Below are positions 37,001 to 48,272 of a DNA stretch of 64,000 bases, piece by piece. This DNA is from Paraescarpia echinospica (Eukaryota > Annelida > Polychaeta > Sabellida > Siboglinidae). A program made the position numbers and the translations under genes. The stretch is from positions 54,715,858 through 54,779,857 of the forward strand of contig CM034542.1 in the NCBI GenBank assembly GCA_020002185.1, written 5' to 3'. The number at the start of each line of letters is the position of its first letter. The stretch's first letter is position 1. Under the pieces are notes generated by a model. It had not been told where the DNA came from. It saw only the letters and a list, made by a program, of their open reading frames with translations, and did not search any database.

Positions 37001-40000
37001 CAGAAGGACGTACGACTGTCTAGTCACACTTTTCTTAGAATACAACAGAAGGTAGTAGGGTAGTCCTTATCTTCTCAAAGTCCCTTAGAATAAGGCATAC
37101 TTCTCATTGTACAATTATTTGTTGTCCTAATCAGCACTACCCTATGGCAGAAAACCAATTCAACATATTCTGTTTAATAAGAGCACCAATGCAACCTACT
37201 GGCTCTCCCTCTAACAAACCTCTTGTTCATTTATAGTTGGTAAAATGATTTGTGCCAGTTGCATATCAGTTCCTGCAATGCTATCATTCCACCAAGAATG
37301 TTTAATTAAATCAGAGGAACTAAACTGGTTTTCAAAAACTGCCATTGATATGACTGATATAATGTATACTCATGAGTCTTGACAAATCAGATTGGTGATT
37401 GCCGTGTGATCATGTGTGTGGTACTCCTGTGGGGCTGTTGCAGGTACCTCTGATTGCTGTCATCATGTATGAAGTACTTTAGCTGAATCTAGAGTTACTG
37501 TTGCAGGTTCCCCCACCGAGGTACAAGAACATGTCCACTGAGCAGGACTGGACATCAGTGTGGCCGTCGGCGGAGACCTTCAAGTGGTCAGTGGTGCCCT
37601 TCCCTGTCCGACAAGGGTTTGCCCAGGTAACTACTAGGGGTGTAATATGCAACTCGATAGTTGATGTGACGATAGTGTTCTACGGAAACTGAGCTATCAG
37701 CAGTTATCAATTGATGGTACACTGAACTATCTATAGTTGGCAGACAGATTAGCATGGCTACCTATGCAACACAAAGACAATTTAGTAATGTTGTTTATTT
37801 AATCGACCTAATATCTGAAATGATCGACAGTTGCATCATCAGTCACATATATTCGACAACCTCCAAAGTCGTACACTGGCACCACCTATAAACAATGGTT
37901 TGCTTTTGGTTTTCCTAGTACTTGCCATTCCACGATACTATCACGATAGTTATGACATTATCGCAGTAGTATTGCACTAATAATAATACAGCTATCACAG
38001 TAGTAAAATTATCACCAATAGTTAATACTACTAACTACATCGGTTCATGTGTTGACAACATGTCAAGTATATTCGCTCAAATGACAGTGATGACATCATG
38101 ATTGTTCTGTTGCTATAATCACTGTGGTCGTAGCTTGTGCAGTATGATTTAGTATTCCTTCTCTAGAGTTGGTCAGTCGACAGGTTATTTAGTCCGTGTG
38201 AGGGATCTTTCACATCCCCTGGAATAGTCACCAGGAAGAAGAAATCAACAGCTTATAGTCTCTTCTGAAAGATGCAGACAAAGTGGGATGAATGAAGTTG
38301 CCCAAGTTTTGAAATACCGCTAGGTGAATGCAAACATCAGTCATCTCAGCTGACAATCCAACAATATATCAGAGCACTACCATGCCCTACTGTTTGTGTA
38401 CTACATGTCATACAGGGGAATAAAACTTGTTATATTTAAGCAGTTAACATATCTAGTGTTTAACCTGCAGCAAGCCAAAGCTACCAACTTTCACAAAGAC
38501 AAACACTTCTAAATGTCTTAATTAACTCTACTGTGCAAGTGTGCCAAATCCGCCCAATGCCTCGTACGCGCAAGCAGTCCAAAAACGCCAATAAAACTTG
38601 CTTCTTTTAGGCTTTTCGTTTACTGCAATTAGATCCTTCTTTTACACTAACAAGCCAAATTAAATTGGTGACCTAGATTCTAGAAATGTCAAGAATACAT
38701 GTGCTTTCGCCATCTTACGAAAGCAGTTTGCGTTTGTGAATTAAGAGAGTTTATTTGGAAGGAAATTGTGTTCCATTCATGAAAATGAACTTCATCATTG
38801 CGCTACATTTGGTGGATTTGATTGAGATCGTTTTCCATTAATTTCTAGTCAGAAATGGATATATACTGCATCAGTAGTGTTGGCAACGATTGCAGGGTTC
38901 TATTATCGTCCAACTACGATGTCGGTGCGACTTTTAGACACGGAGATATCCAGCAGATGACCTGTCGTTGGCATCTGGATTTCACAGTATATATGCAGCC
39001 ATCTTGTTGATTGTGGCACCGTCCGTACCTTGTTTAATTTGTTTATTTTTGATGTATTTCGCTACCTTGATCACATTGATAATGCTAAGGGAACATATAT
39101 TTGTGAAAGAGGTTGCTGTCTTTCGACATTTCGGGTGTTGATTTTATATTGGAACAGAACGTTTCATTCAGTAATATGATCAGTAGATGGTATCCATTTT
39201 GTAAATTATGATTTTTTACGTTTTCACGCACGTTGATGTAATTTACAAATTGATGCGTAATTTGAAAACTAACCATCAGAATTTGATGTTTTACTTTGGC
39301 AAATCTAACCTGCATGGCTGCATTTGTTTCACTGGAGCACTTATGGTAGGTTCTGTGAATTTTGTGGTACAGCTTGATGAAATTGATGTTTTATTTTGTC
39401 ATCGTAATTGTTGAACTTTGCTTCAAGATCTGAAACTTAATTGAATGCAAAACAACAATTTTAACAACATATGTTATTCAAACATTCATTTCTATAGACA
39501 ATGTAATTAATTCCATGTATTTTCATGCACTGGGTGTCAAGATATCCATATTTTAATGCAAGCAACACACAATACAATTCACAATTGGCAGCCATCTTCA
39601 AATTGTCTGCTCACAGCCGGGTGTAAAATAAGATGGCTATCTACCCAGTAAAGAACTAAATTCGTCCATTTTGCTGGCAAGTGTCTTAGTTACAAGTGGT
39701 TCAACAAAATATTTTTTATTAACATTTCGCCGAACACTCATCATTAATTTAAATCATCAAAATAAACTATTTTGTAAACCAGCCATTGTAAATGTGCAGT
39801 TACTCAAGTCAGTGTACATGACACCATGTCAAATAGTAGTGCAACAAATTTACATGCATACATTACATTGAGTGTTTAACAGTTTGCTGAAGTTTGATCA
39901 TGTTGTTTCAGCGGCAAGAGAACCAGGGAATCCCGCCTGGGAAGTACGCCAACGCAGAACTCATGAAGATTCCCAACTTCCTACACTTGACTCCTGCACA

Positions 40001-43000
40001 TATCAAACAGCACTGTGCTGCCATGAAAAGTGGGTACTCGTTTTTGTTCATACAAACTACAACTTGTGTGTAAATAAAACAGTTGGTCATTGTCTATGAT
40101 GTTTGCCTGTCGACAGCTTTGTACAGGTGAGAGGTGTCGTCACACCTCTACTTCCTGGAACTTACCTCTACTTCCTGGAACTTACCTCTACTTCTTGGAA
40201 CTAACCTTTACTTCCTGGAACTTACTATACTTCCTGAAATATACCTCTACTTCATGGAACTTACCTGTACTTCCCGAAACTTACCTCTATTTTATGAAAC
40301 GTACCTCCTGGAACTTACCTCTACATACTGGAATTTACTCTGCTTCATGGAACTTAACTGCAATTCCTGAAACATACCTCTACTTCAAGGAAATTATCTC
40401 TACACCATGGAACATACCTCTACTTCCTGGAATTTACAGTTAAATAAATTAATTTATAGTTAACTAAAATGTGATATTACACTAGGAGCATATGTCCTTA
40501 GACCATTTATGTGTAGAATAGATGATTGTGGTGTCAAGGATTGGAGAAAATAAAATGTAGTTGTGTGAATAAACTGTAAAATGTATCATTTGAGGTGGAA
40601 TTACGTCTCCAACATCATTACTATAAGTTACTGTTTTTCTTGACATAGAATATTGTACAGCCTGGCCAGCGGGTGTCGCGACGGATGAACAATGCGAGAA
40701 ACACTTCCCCCTGGTGATCATCACTAGAAGCTACCTCGTAGATAGTCCATCGATCCGTGATCCTCGTTCCCGAATTGTCACCTTCCAGGTTGGTAACATT
40801 GAGTCTTCATATCAAATTTAGCGTACATTTGGACAACATAATAAAGGACTTAAATAATACACATGCTAGCAGTAATAGTAAACCATGCAGTAGTAATGAT
40901 CACTCTAACTGGAATGACACAGGTTCAAGCATGCATACAGGGGTAAAGTGCAGAGCAGTAAAACTACTTGATGGTTTGCCATCGAGTTTTGAAACAAGTG
41001 ATTTTCAAAAACATTACAACACGGACAGTTTACTCTTTGACCAGTCAGTGCTCTTGTTTCAGTGTGATGTCAGATTGTATATGGGATGTCTATAAAAACT
41101 TATTGCAGATCCATTGTTATATTTGTTTTGTTTAAATTTGCCACATTTGATTTGTAGGGACATTAAGTATTTAAATTAATTTGTTTTAATTATTTTGTTG
41201 TTAATATCGTGTAATGGTGCGATCATCATTCATGAACAGTCACAATTTCCCAAGTGCAAGCCACACCTCAGAGCAGGTGGTCATGAGGTGTTACCTGTTG
41301 GTTCTTTACAGGTGAAACTGTCGTCATTAAACCTTGACTATCATGCTCGTGACAAATTGTTACGCCTGGTCGGTGACCGCTATGACGCAGACACTGACCT
41401 TCTGACCATCACCACTGACAGGTCAGTGTTGTCGTTACAGCCGACTATTGCAGATAGTTTTACTATGGCAATAGTATTGTGGTAGCGTTGTGGACTAGCG
41501 AATACCTAGAAAAAGCAGTCCCAAACCATAATGTGTGGGTGGCCTAGCACGTGGATTTTGAGGCGGTTGATTCCCAATAGGGTGAATTCCTGAATGGGTA
41601 GTTGATGATTGTTGACGTTAGATCTGTAAATAAATAAAATTATGTCACGAAATTGAAAAAGCATGTTTACCAACACTGTTTTTGTGTGACACTAGTAGCC
41701 TTTTTGATCTGCCACCTATCAGTACTTTCAGTTATTCAATTTACTGTCAGCAAAAACTGTTGATAGTTTAATGTACTATCAATAGTACATCAACTATCTT
41801 GATGCATCAATAGTTCAACATATAATTACTCTAGTTATTACCTAGTCCTGATGCTATTTCTTCTAGGGTAACGATAAGTCGTTGGTGATAAAAAAATAAA
41901 CCAGTGCTGCCATCTGAGGGCAGAGTAGGTGTTCACTGGCAATGTGATTCAAAATAGGATTTCAATAAATTCTTCTGGGAAAGCTTTGGCAGTGTAATTG
42001 TGAGATTTTACTGTTAGCTGGAGAAGTGTGTTCTTTAAACTTCTTTATGGACAAGAAAAACAAAAACTACGTTTAATAGTCTTCAGCCTGAACACGTATG
42101 TCTGGCAGCTTAATCATGACATGATCATTATTATATTCTTTGCACAGTTTCCAGTGAATGAAATAAGGTTTAACTTTGGATCCTCGCATATTTTGATGTA
42201 TTTTGGTGAGTTATATTTTCAGTCCATGTTTATCTGAATCTCCATGTTGCAGTCATATTTAGGTGCGTTCTGTGTAATGCAAAACATTAGTTGGGTTACA
42301 TTCACGTTTTCGGGAAGTTCTTAGTTGTGTATGAATTATTGCATGTTGTGAGTTGGCTAACCTTTGTTTTGTTCATGAGCAGTGTTCTTGTAGGTGTCCA
42401 TTGAAGAAACAAAACTACGACTATGCCACCTACCTACTCACAGCTCTCTGTCTCGAGTCTCACGTAAGTCTCGTCATCTCATTTGTCATGTCTCATTAAC
42501 TGATCTTAAAAGGTTTTAGGCTTAAAATCCCTCTTCAGTCAAATTTTTTCTTCGTAACTAATTAAGGTAACAAAGTGTTCTAATTGTAATTTATTTTTTT
42601 ACGGTGCCTCGTTATTGACAGTTTTAAATAAATCCAAACATAGTTATGACTTAATTATACAAGTCTTTCTGACTCGTGTCTACCTTTCTACATTTGGCAA
42701 TATTTTGTAGTTATGTTTGACACAAAATTGCAATTGTGTTGTCAAAGTACAGTCGAACCTCACTCTTAGTAATACAGACACCTCGCAATTAAGTTCACCA
42801 TAGGACAGTCCCAAATTGTTTTTCTAACAGTAAAGTGTAGGCAATTGGTCCCACTAATATGGTCACTTTTGCCCAGTACCAAAGGTGATCTTTAATAGTG
42901 AGGTTCCACTCTACTTGAATCTAAACCTTGGTCTTCTGTCTGGAATATGTTAAGATCAGCCATGTACCCCAGTTAGAAGTGAAAGGAGATGGCTGAGACA

Positions 43001-44158
43001 TCTAACACTATTGTGTTTGTGTCTACAGAAGACAGAGCCGTGGGAGTCGGAGAAGACTGTGGCAGACATGGAGAACTACGTGTGGGACTTGATGGAGTCA
43101 AAGAAGTCTCTCCTCCAGACCGTGCAGCACATGAAGGACCAACTCCAGGTGACTGCACAACTCATACAATCATAATGTCTTATATGAGACCTGCCCGAGT
43201 GAACCGGGTATTAAGTTGCACAGGCCTGTTCTGCACACGAGCTAGCTTTTAGTGTCTGCACAGGCAAAGTTGGGTAAACAAAACAGTGCAAGGTGGATTC
43301 GAACTCTGATCCACTCGATTGACAGTCAAATTCTGTAACCTCTCAACCACCATGCCCCACATCTAGTGGCTCAGCGCAACTCTCAGAAAGTCTTTTTACT
43401 TTTACCATACCTTGCCTGTCCTCTTCGGGCCTCATGGTCCACGAGGCTGCTGTCCACTTCTCCAGTTTGTCCTGTCTCTGGCCACCCATTTGGCCTCTTT
43501 CCCCATTTTCCACCCTCTCGACTCTAGTTGCTTTCAATTAACCAGCTGTTTAAAACAGGATCGTAACTTAACATTGTTGGGTTGTCTTCTAGGGTGATGA
43601 TTTTGTTCCAAGCATAGTTCTGGTACTGGGTCTACTGAAGTGAACCTAGTGCTGGAATTGGTTGTTATAATTAAAGTCGTCCAAGTATGTTAACTTCTAG
43701 TGAACCATCTAGCTGGAATATAACTGTACCATAATACCGAGATGAAAGAATAGTACGAGGTGATTTGTGTTGGCGTTGTTTATGGGGATGTGGCATTTTT
43801 TTTTTTTATTAAATTAACTGGACAAGAATATGTGACTAACTAACCTGTAACTTAACTGTTGCAATTACCAGGAATGTGTGCTGTGGGTCTGTCCGTGAAC
43901 AAATGACAAGCTTCATTTCAACAAACAAATGGTCTTTTCATTTGACAGAGCTCTCCAGTCAACACGGCAAAGATCCCAAAGTACGTGAGTGAACTGCCGG
44001 CAACTCCGGCAGAGGGAGAGGTTGTGAACCTGCCCATGGTGGCGGAGTACCGAGACGCTGTGACGCGACTCCACAACGAGGGGGAGGACCTCACCACAGT
44101 GTATCAGTATAAGGAGGCCGTCAAAAGGCTACTACTGAATGTAGCTGCACCTGTGTAA
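30924..44158 (+). CDS. MRPS35: Mitochondrial ribosomal protein S35, complete nine-exon gene
   Basis: Nuclear-encoded component of the mitochondrial small ribosomal subunit. Exons: 30924..31086, 34408..34490, 37507..37626, 39912..40029, 40649..40788, 41312..41421, 42394..42463, 43029..43148, 43949..44158; all introns are GT-AG and all phases agree. The product is 377 residues (human ~323). The N-terminus ([19 protein letters not shown]) is basic and serine-rich like a mitochondrial presequence. Conserved blocks match vertebrate MRPS35: [45 protein letters not shown]...[49 protein letters not shown], and C-terminal [13 protein letters not shown]. The start is the first ATG, over a YY1 site. Intron 2 opens with a repeat array of its own donor. 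Confidence 0.95.
31750..32225 (-). mobile_element. LINE C-terminal fragment, tail partly tandem-duplicated
   Basis: On the minus strand about 32222..32085 reads [20 protein letters not shown] and then [20 protein letters not shown], the C-terminal WNxLPxxIxxA motif of non-LTR reverse transcriptases. Related versions of the tail (CTTCCTG or CTCCTGATTATTAAG with a following run of A) recur near 31780, 31910, 32000 and 32080, so the end seems to have been duplicated several times. Dead fragment in MRPS35 intron 1. Confidence 0.55.
33917..34070 (-). mobile_element. LINE (RTE-like) C-terminal fragment, frameshifted
   Basis: The minus strand reads [16 protein letters not shown], then in another frame [22 protein letters not shown] followed by TGA. 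This is the GRPxxxW...DRxxWR end motif of RTE-type LINE proteins, broken by one frameshift. Located in MRPS35 intron 1, about 340 bp before exon 2. Confidence 0.6.
34408..34490 (+). CDS. MRPS35: MRPS35 exon 2
   Basis: Acceptor CTGCAG ends at 34407. The exon gives [18 protein letters not shown] and RMERRKQKE, ending in phase 0 at AAGGAG|GTACGTAT. The last 11 bases of the exon and the donor are repeated in the array that follows, so the exact donor used could vary. Confidence 0.85.
34491..37009. repeat. 64-unit ~40-bp minisatellite repeating a splice donor
   Basis: The array starts at the first base of MRPS35 intron 2. The unit begins GTACGTATACACAGAAGTCT and continues CCTTCACACACCAGAAGGAG. 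I counted 64 units: most 40 bp, about 15 of 37 bp (missing three bases in the CTTC region) and one of 38 bp. Every unit starts with GT and is preceded by AGAAGGAG (or AGAAAGAG), repeating the true exon-2 end ACAGAAGGAG|GTACGTAT. Variants include GTGTAC, GTTCGTATACATAG, GTACATGTAC and GTATGTGTAC. There are few stop codons in any frame, which creates long artefactual frames on both strands. A 65th partial copy degenerates at 37010..37016. Confidence 0.97.
37507..37626 (+). CDS. MRPS35: MRPS35 exon 3
   Basis: 120 nt, phase 0 at both ends, between TTGCAG and GTAACT. It encodes [20 protein letters not shown] and continues to FPVRQGFAQ, the first strongly conserved MRPS35 block. Confidence 0.93.
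39912..40029 (+). CDS. MRPS35: MRPS35 exon 4
   Basis: 118 nt between TTTCAG and GTGGGT. It encodes [18 protein letters not shown] and [20 protein letters not shown], and leaves phase 1; the split Lys codon is completed by exon 5. Confidence 0.93.
40143..40440. repeat. 20-bp minisatellite, ~15 copies, in MRPS35 intron 4
   Basis: Unit ACCTCTACTTCCTGGAACTT with substitutions and a few indels. It starts about 115 bp after the exon-4 donor and is pyrimidine-rich on the coding strand. Confidence 0.95.
40649..40788 (+). CDS. MRPS35: MRPS35 exon 5
   Basis: 140 nt between GACATAG and GTTGGT. It encodes [20 protein letters not shown] and continues to [10 protein letters not shown], matching the central MRPS35 block with its conserved cysteines. 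Confidence 0.93.
41312..41421 (+). CDS. MRPS35: MRPS35 exon 6
   Basis: 110 nt between TTTACAG and GTCAGT. It encodes [20 protein letters not shown] and [16 protein letters not shown], ending in phase 2; the split Arg codon is completed by exon 7. Confidence 0.94.
42394..42463 (+). CDS. MRPS35: MRPS35 exon 7
   Basis: 70 nt between TTGTAG and GTAAGT. It encodes [23 protein letters not shown], one of the most conserved parts of the family. Confidence 0.94.
43029..43148 (+). CDS. MRPS35: MRPS35 exon 8
   Basis: 120 nt, phase 0 at both ends, between CTACAG and GTGACT. It encodes [20 protein letters not shown] and continues to HMKDQLQ. Confidence 0.93.
43289..43361 (-). other. tRNA-like SINE head in MRPS35 intron 8
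   Basis: On the minus strand the A-box-like TGGTGGTTGAGAGG and B box GAGTTCGAATCC occur at tRNA spacing with a CTGTCAA loop between them. The acceptor ends do not pair, so it is a tRNA-derived repeat rather than a tRNA gene. It lies directly downstream (same strand) of a LINE tail at 43396..43500. Confidence 0.5.
43396..43500 (-). mobile_element. RTE-like LINE 3'-end fragment in MRPS35 intron 8
   Basis: The minus strand encodes [14 protein letters not shown], closely matching HTAALWATRPEEDR at the end of the larger LINE at 58.8..60.9 kb. At the DNA level both share GAGGCCCGAAGAGGA or AAGGCCCGAAGAGGA followed by AGG-rich tails (GGCAAGGTATGGTAAAAG here). A very short remnant of the same family. 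Confidence 0.65.
43949..44158 (+). CDS. MRPS35: MRPS35 exon 9 (terminal)
   Basis: 210 nt from TTGACAG to the TAA stop at 44156..44158. The segment [20 protein letters not shown] through the final [18 protein letters not shown] includes the conserved C-terminal [10 protein letters not shown] motif. Confidence 0.94.
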   Translation, partial: SSPVNTAKIPKYVSELPATPAEGEVVNLPMVAEYRDAVTRLHNEGEDLTTVYQYKEAVKRLLLNVAAPV

Positions 44159-44631
44159 CTCACACTGGAAGGATACTCAGGGACAGGGGAATTTGCAAAA
44201 AGGTAGCAGTTGAGAAGGTTGTGTACATCATGCCAGCCAAGGGATAAACGACGAAAGCATATGAATGGATGGGAGTCGTAGGATTGGGAATATACAGGAT
44301 TATGTTACCATATGAAGAGATTGTGTACGCAGGAGCTCAGCCGAGCAGAAATTGCACAGTGAACAGGACGTGTAAACATGTATGAAGATGTGTTAGTGGC
44401 ATGAACTTACTTCTGACAATAAGTGCTACGCTGTTTGTACGAGGAGATGTGTGAACCTACTGCCAGGGGAACAGTCGTGTGAAGATAATGTTGTAGGCAA
44501 TAAGATCACGATCGATGCCATCTTTTGTACACAGCGTACAAAATTAGATCGTGTTTCAAATTCTCACTGCAACATAATATAGGTGCAGCATGTGTGTCGA
44601 CTGCTTCTTGTGCAGTATGATTTGTACAGAA

Positions 44632-44637
44632 AATAAA
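44632..44637 (+). terminator. MRPS35: Likely MRPS35 polyadenylation signal
   Basis: First AATAAA downstream of the MRPS35 stop, giving a 3' UTR of roughly 500 nt. Confidence 0.6.
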
Positions 44638-45297
44638 TTGATACATTATTAAGCGATATTTAGTACTGTACTGAACGTTGTTATGATGCTACAGAAGAAT
44701 ATTCTCGACCCCAACTAGGCAGTGTTCATGTCCTTGACCCCAGACGTTTCTGCTCAGCCAAACCAGCAACTTCCAAAACTTACTGGTTCAGCAGCAAAGT
44801 TACTGGTCCACAGTTTACGAAATTATCGACGATACAGTATGCGAGCACAAACAGCCTGTAAAACAACATTTTGAAGAAAAAATCTACAATTGTACTACCA
44901 ATTGATCAACATTTAATACATGTAAGTCACATGGGTGTTATACTGATACCATGTGTACTACTTGTATCAGCTGACTGTCTTTGGTATGTGCCAAAAGCAG
45001 CACAAAAATATCGAAAGAAAAACGATCCTATTGTCGACTCGGTTTCCTTTCGAAACTATGAAACTAGGCAAACAGGTTTCTCTGAACTGCCATTTGTGTT
45101 TAATTATTGCTGTTGTATGCCTGATCTTTCTCACATCTTTCAAACAGTTTTTATGCAGAAAATTTCTGTCTTGGTGACATCTTTCCCCCAAATCCAAACA
45201 GCATGGCTTGCTTAGCTATATGAGTGCTGCTCTAGTGATGACACCTCATTTTCATTTACCGAAATTAAGTTAATAAGTTCTGACACTTTTTTTTTAA

Positions 45298-45950
45298 AGG
45301 TAGCCACTACCCGAAAATGGCTATATCTCTATTAATACTGAACATATCTTAAAGAAATTTGGTGTACTAGTTAGATAAATGAATGGTATATGATGTTTGA
45401 AATATGGGCTCATTTGCTTGTGTATTATCATGGCAATGAATGTTTCTAGTGAGACTGATTTTCACATCCTTGAATATTATTCTGAGCTAACAACTGTATG
45501 TGTGATCATGCCGTTGTCAAGAATCATCAGCTAGAATACTCCTTTGTGCAATAAGGTGGTTTTGGGCAAGGATATCTGACTTCACTGACTGTTGTTCAGG
45601 TATTAGCATTTTTTAAGACTTTGAAAAATGCTCAAACCTAGTCCCATCTCACAAAAGTCATTGCACCCAGATTTCCTTGCCCAAAATCACCTTATTGCAC
45701 AAAGGAGTATTCTAGCTGATGATTCTTGACAACTGCATGATCACACATACAGTTGTTAGCTCAGAATAATTTTCAAGGATGCATGCCCCTCTGTCACACT
45801 AGAAACGTTCATTGCCATGGTACTGCACAAGCAACTGAGCCCTTATTCCACACATCAAATACTATTCATTTAACTAATCAGTACTCCAGATTTTGGTAAG
45901 ATACGTTCAGTATTAACAGAGATATGGCCGTTTTCGGGTAGTGGCTACCC
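45298..45950. mobile_element. Foldback MITE-like element flanked by TTAA
   Basis: The left arm starts AGGTAGCCACTACCCGAAAA (45298) and the right arm ends TTTTCGGGTAGTGGCTACCC (45950). The two arms, each about 300 bp, are imperfect reverse complements throughout (for example GCAATAAGGTG...TTTTGGGCAAGG on the left and CCTTGCCCAAAATCACCTTA on the right). A smaller palindrome around AGCATTTTTTAAG lies in the loop. TTAA flanks both ends (45294..45297 and 45951..45954), the target site used by piggyBac-type transposases. No open frame is inside, so it would be non-autonomous. Arms are clearly diverged, so it is not recent. Confidence 0.85.
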
Positions 45951-46573
45951 TTAAAGTATCACTAATGTGCACCCTTTATGAGTGCTGCACTTTGCAGTAC
46001 GAATTTCAAGGCAGTTTTATATTAGGGTTGGTGTATATTTCAAACGCTGCAACTAGCACAGTGTGTTAGAGACGGTATATTTTATATTATAAATGTGAAG
46101 ATAGATATTCGAGTGTTGGATTGTTTAGTCTAAATTATAGTTAAGGCAGATTTTTAACTAATACTATTAGTATTGAACATTTTAAATATGTAAAACGTGT
46201 ACTTCAAACACCACACATTTGACAAGAGCGCATCCAATCTGTGTAAGTGGGTATTTAAAGTAAACTATGTAGCAATATACAACTGCCTTCATTGGTTTTG
46301 AAATGGCCCCCAGCATGGTTTAGGTATTAGTCACCAGGGGGCAGCAGTGCACTGATACTGGTGTTAGGTGCGGTTTGAACACATTACAATAAATAATGAC
46401 GTAGGTGATTATTTAACCGATGACATCGCGATTAAACACACACACACACACAATTTTTAACAATACAAGTCTACTGGAAATAAAAGTACTGTGAAAAAAA
46501 CAATTTCAAAATGTGTCCATAAAAGCGCAATAAATAGTTTTTTCCACATGGCCTGTAATTATGATACCCGACG

Positions 46574-46855
46574 CCATATGGAATAGGATGCCAATATGGC
46601 AATAACGATATTGTACTTTTATTCTGAATGGGATTACTGCCTGCATGCATTTGTAAATATTGACGGGTGTCATACATACAGGCATTTTGCAAGAGCTAGA
46701 GATGTTAGATTTTGACTAAAATCGACCAGCATGTCAATGAGATGATAATAACAGCAGGTGGGAAGTTTAAGAAACTTTATAGGTCACGTTTTCTTATGAT
46801 CACACAAAACATTAACATGGTCGCCAATGGGAAAACTGACAGTGTGCTGAGCCCA
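46574..46855. repeat. Permuted duplicate, copy 1 (block X then block Y)
   Basis: Block X (46574..46629) begins CCATATGGAATAGGATGCCA and ends TTATTCTGAAT. It is followed by block Y (46631..46855), from GGATTACTGCCTGCATGCAT to CTGACAGTGTGCTGAGCCCA. Both blocks recur at 47995..48272 in the opposite order. No coding potential recognised. Confidence 0.93.
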
Positions 46856-47994
46856 AGTAGAGAGCCTGGCAACAAAAGCACGCTATAGTCATTGCACAAT
46901 GTCGGAGGATGCGTTTTACTTCAAATATCTTGAAACAATTACTGAAAATACGTGTATGGCAAAACTACAGTTGAATGGGACAAACCGTTTTTGGATATTA
47001 CAGACTTCTCATCAGTCTGCAAGTCAAAATCACAGTGATGGAACACATGTCTTATAAGGGGGGTGGGGTGCGTATGCCAGTAGTCAAGCCTCAATTTGAA
47101 AATCTTAATGAAAATGAACCAATAACATTGCAGCAGGGTGATTCATCAATCGTTTTTTGTTTACTTCAGCTAATTAAACACAAGTGAATATGTTGTCATT
47201 GACCCTAATGAAGTCTGAGGACAGTGATTAGCTGGAGTAGGCCATAGCCGGAGCCTGTTATCAGATCTGTCTACTGACTGGACCTTTTGGCCAATTAAGC
47301 AAGTGGCATTGTTTTCTGAATGTCTGCTAATTAAGCTGTGTAATATTATGTAATTGAACTGCTAGAGACGTCTGGCCTTTGAGGATTTCACCCCCTAAGG
47401 TGACTTTTTGTTGATGTTTACCTTTGTAAATAGGGCACAAGGTAAACAAATCAATATACATTTGAATGTAACGTAACAACTGCCTGTATTGAATTTTCTT
47501 ATAAAACACTTATTGGACTTTCTGGAAAACTGTATCAGGAGTTCATAGTGCCACCTGAGAACGTTGTGCTGGATTACAAATTGTCCAACAGCGAAGTGCT
47601 GATTTTTCTGGTGCCTTGCCAAGTTTGGTGGCATCTTTGAAATGTACATAAAACACAAACACCTGGAGGGATTACAAAATTAAAATTGCAGAGTGCTTGT
47701 AACATTGGTGCCTATAAAGTGTGTTGTTTTCAACATTTTTCTCCAAAATCACCATGCCTATTTGGGGTCAGCACACTGTTGAACTTCCTGCTTGATTACA
47801 GACGAAAAAAAGTGCATTATATTTTTGAGAAATGATTTTTTACAATGTTCACTTGCTCTGACATAAGTGCATTTGAGTAGTCAGATTTCTAGATGTGATT
47901 GTAGCAGCTGTTGACAGTAAAATGGTGTCTTTTTAGCTGATTTTACTAAGCGGAAGGGTATCTGGCAGCAATTTGGCTAGTTGACACTTTAGCC

Positions 47995-48272
47995 GGATTA
48001 CTGCCTGCATGCATTTGTAAATATTGACGGGTGTCATACATACAGGCATTTTGCAAGAGCTAGAGATATTAGATTTTGAGTAAAATCGACCAGCATGTCA
48101 ATGAGATGATAATAACAGCAGGTGGGAAGTTTAAGAAACTTTATAGGTCACGTTTTCTTATGATCACACAAAACATTAACATGGTCGCCAATGGGAAAAC
48201 TGACAGTGTGCTGAGCCCATATGGAATAGGATGCCAATATGGCAATAACGATATTGTACTTTTATTCTGAAT
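47995..48272. repeat. Permuted duplicate, copy 2 (block Y then block X)
   Basis: Block Y (47995..48219, 225 bp) differs from copy 1 at about two positions. It runs straight into block X (48217..48272) through GAGCCCATATGG, where the blocks share CCA. Same orientation as copy 1, but order reversed. Confidence 0.93.

Noticed and set aside
34365..37063. Long open frames (up to 384 codons) across the 40-bp array, both strands
   Set aside because: They follow from a repeat unit that lacks stops in most frames; homology ends at the exon-2 donor, and the true MRPS35 sequence resumes at 37507 in phase.
37633..41860. GATAGTTGATG-type motifs near 37660 and 41800 and an AGGGGTGTAA start at 37636, suggestive of hAT transposon ends
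   Set aside because: Copies are short, in opposite orientation and in different introns; I could not define element ends or an 8-bp target duplication.
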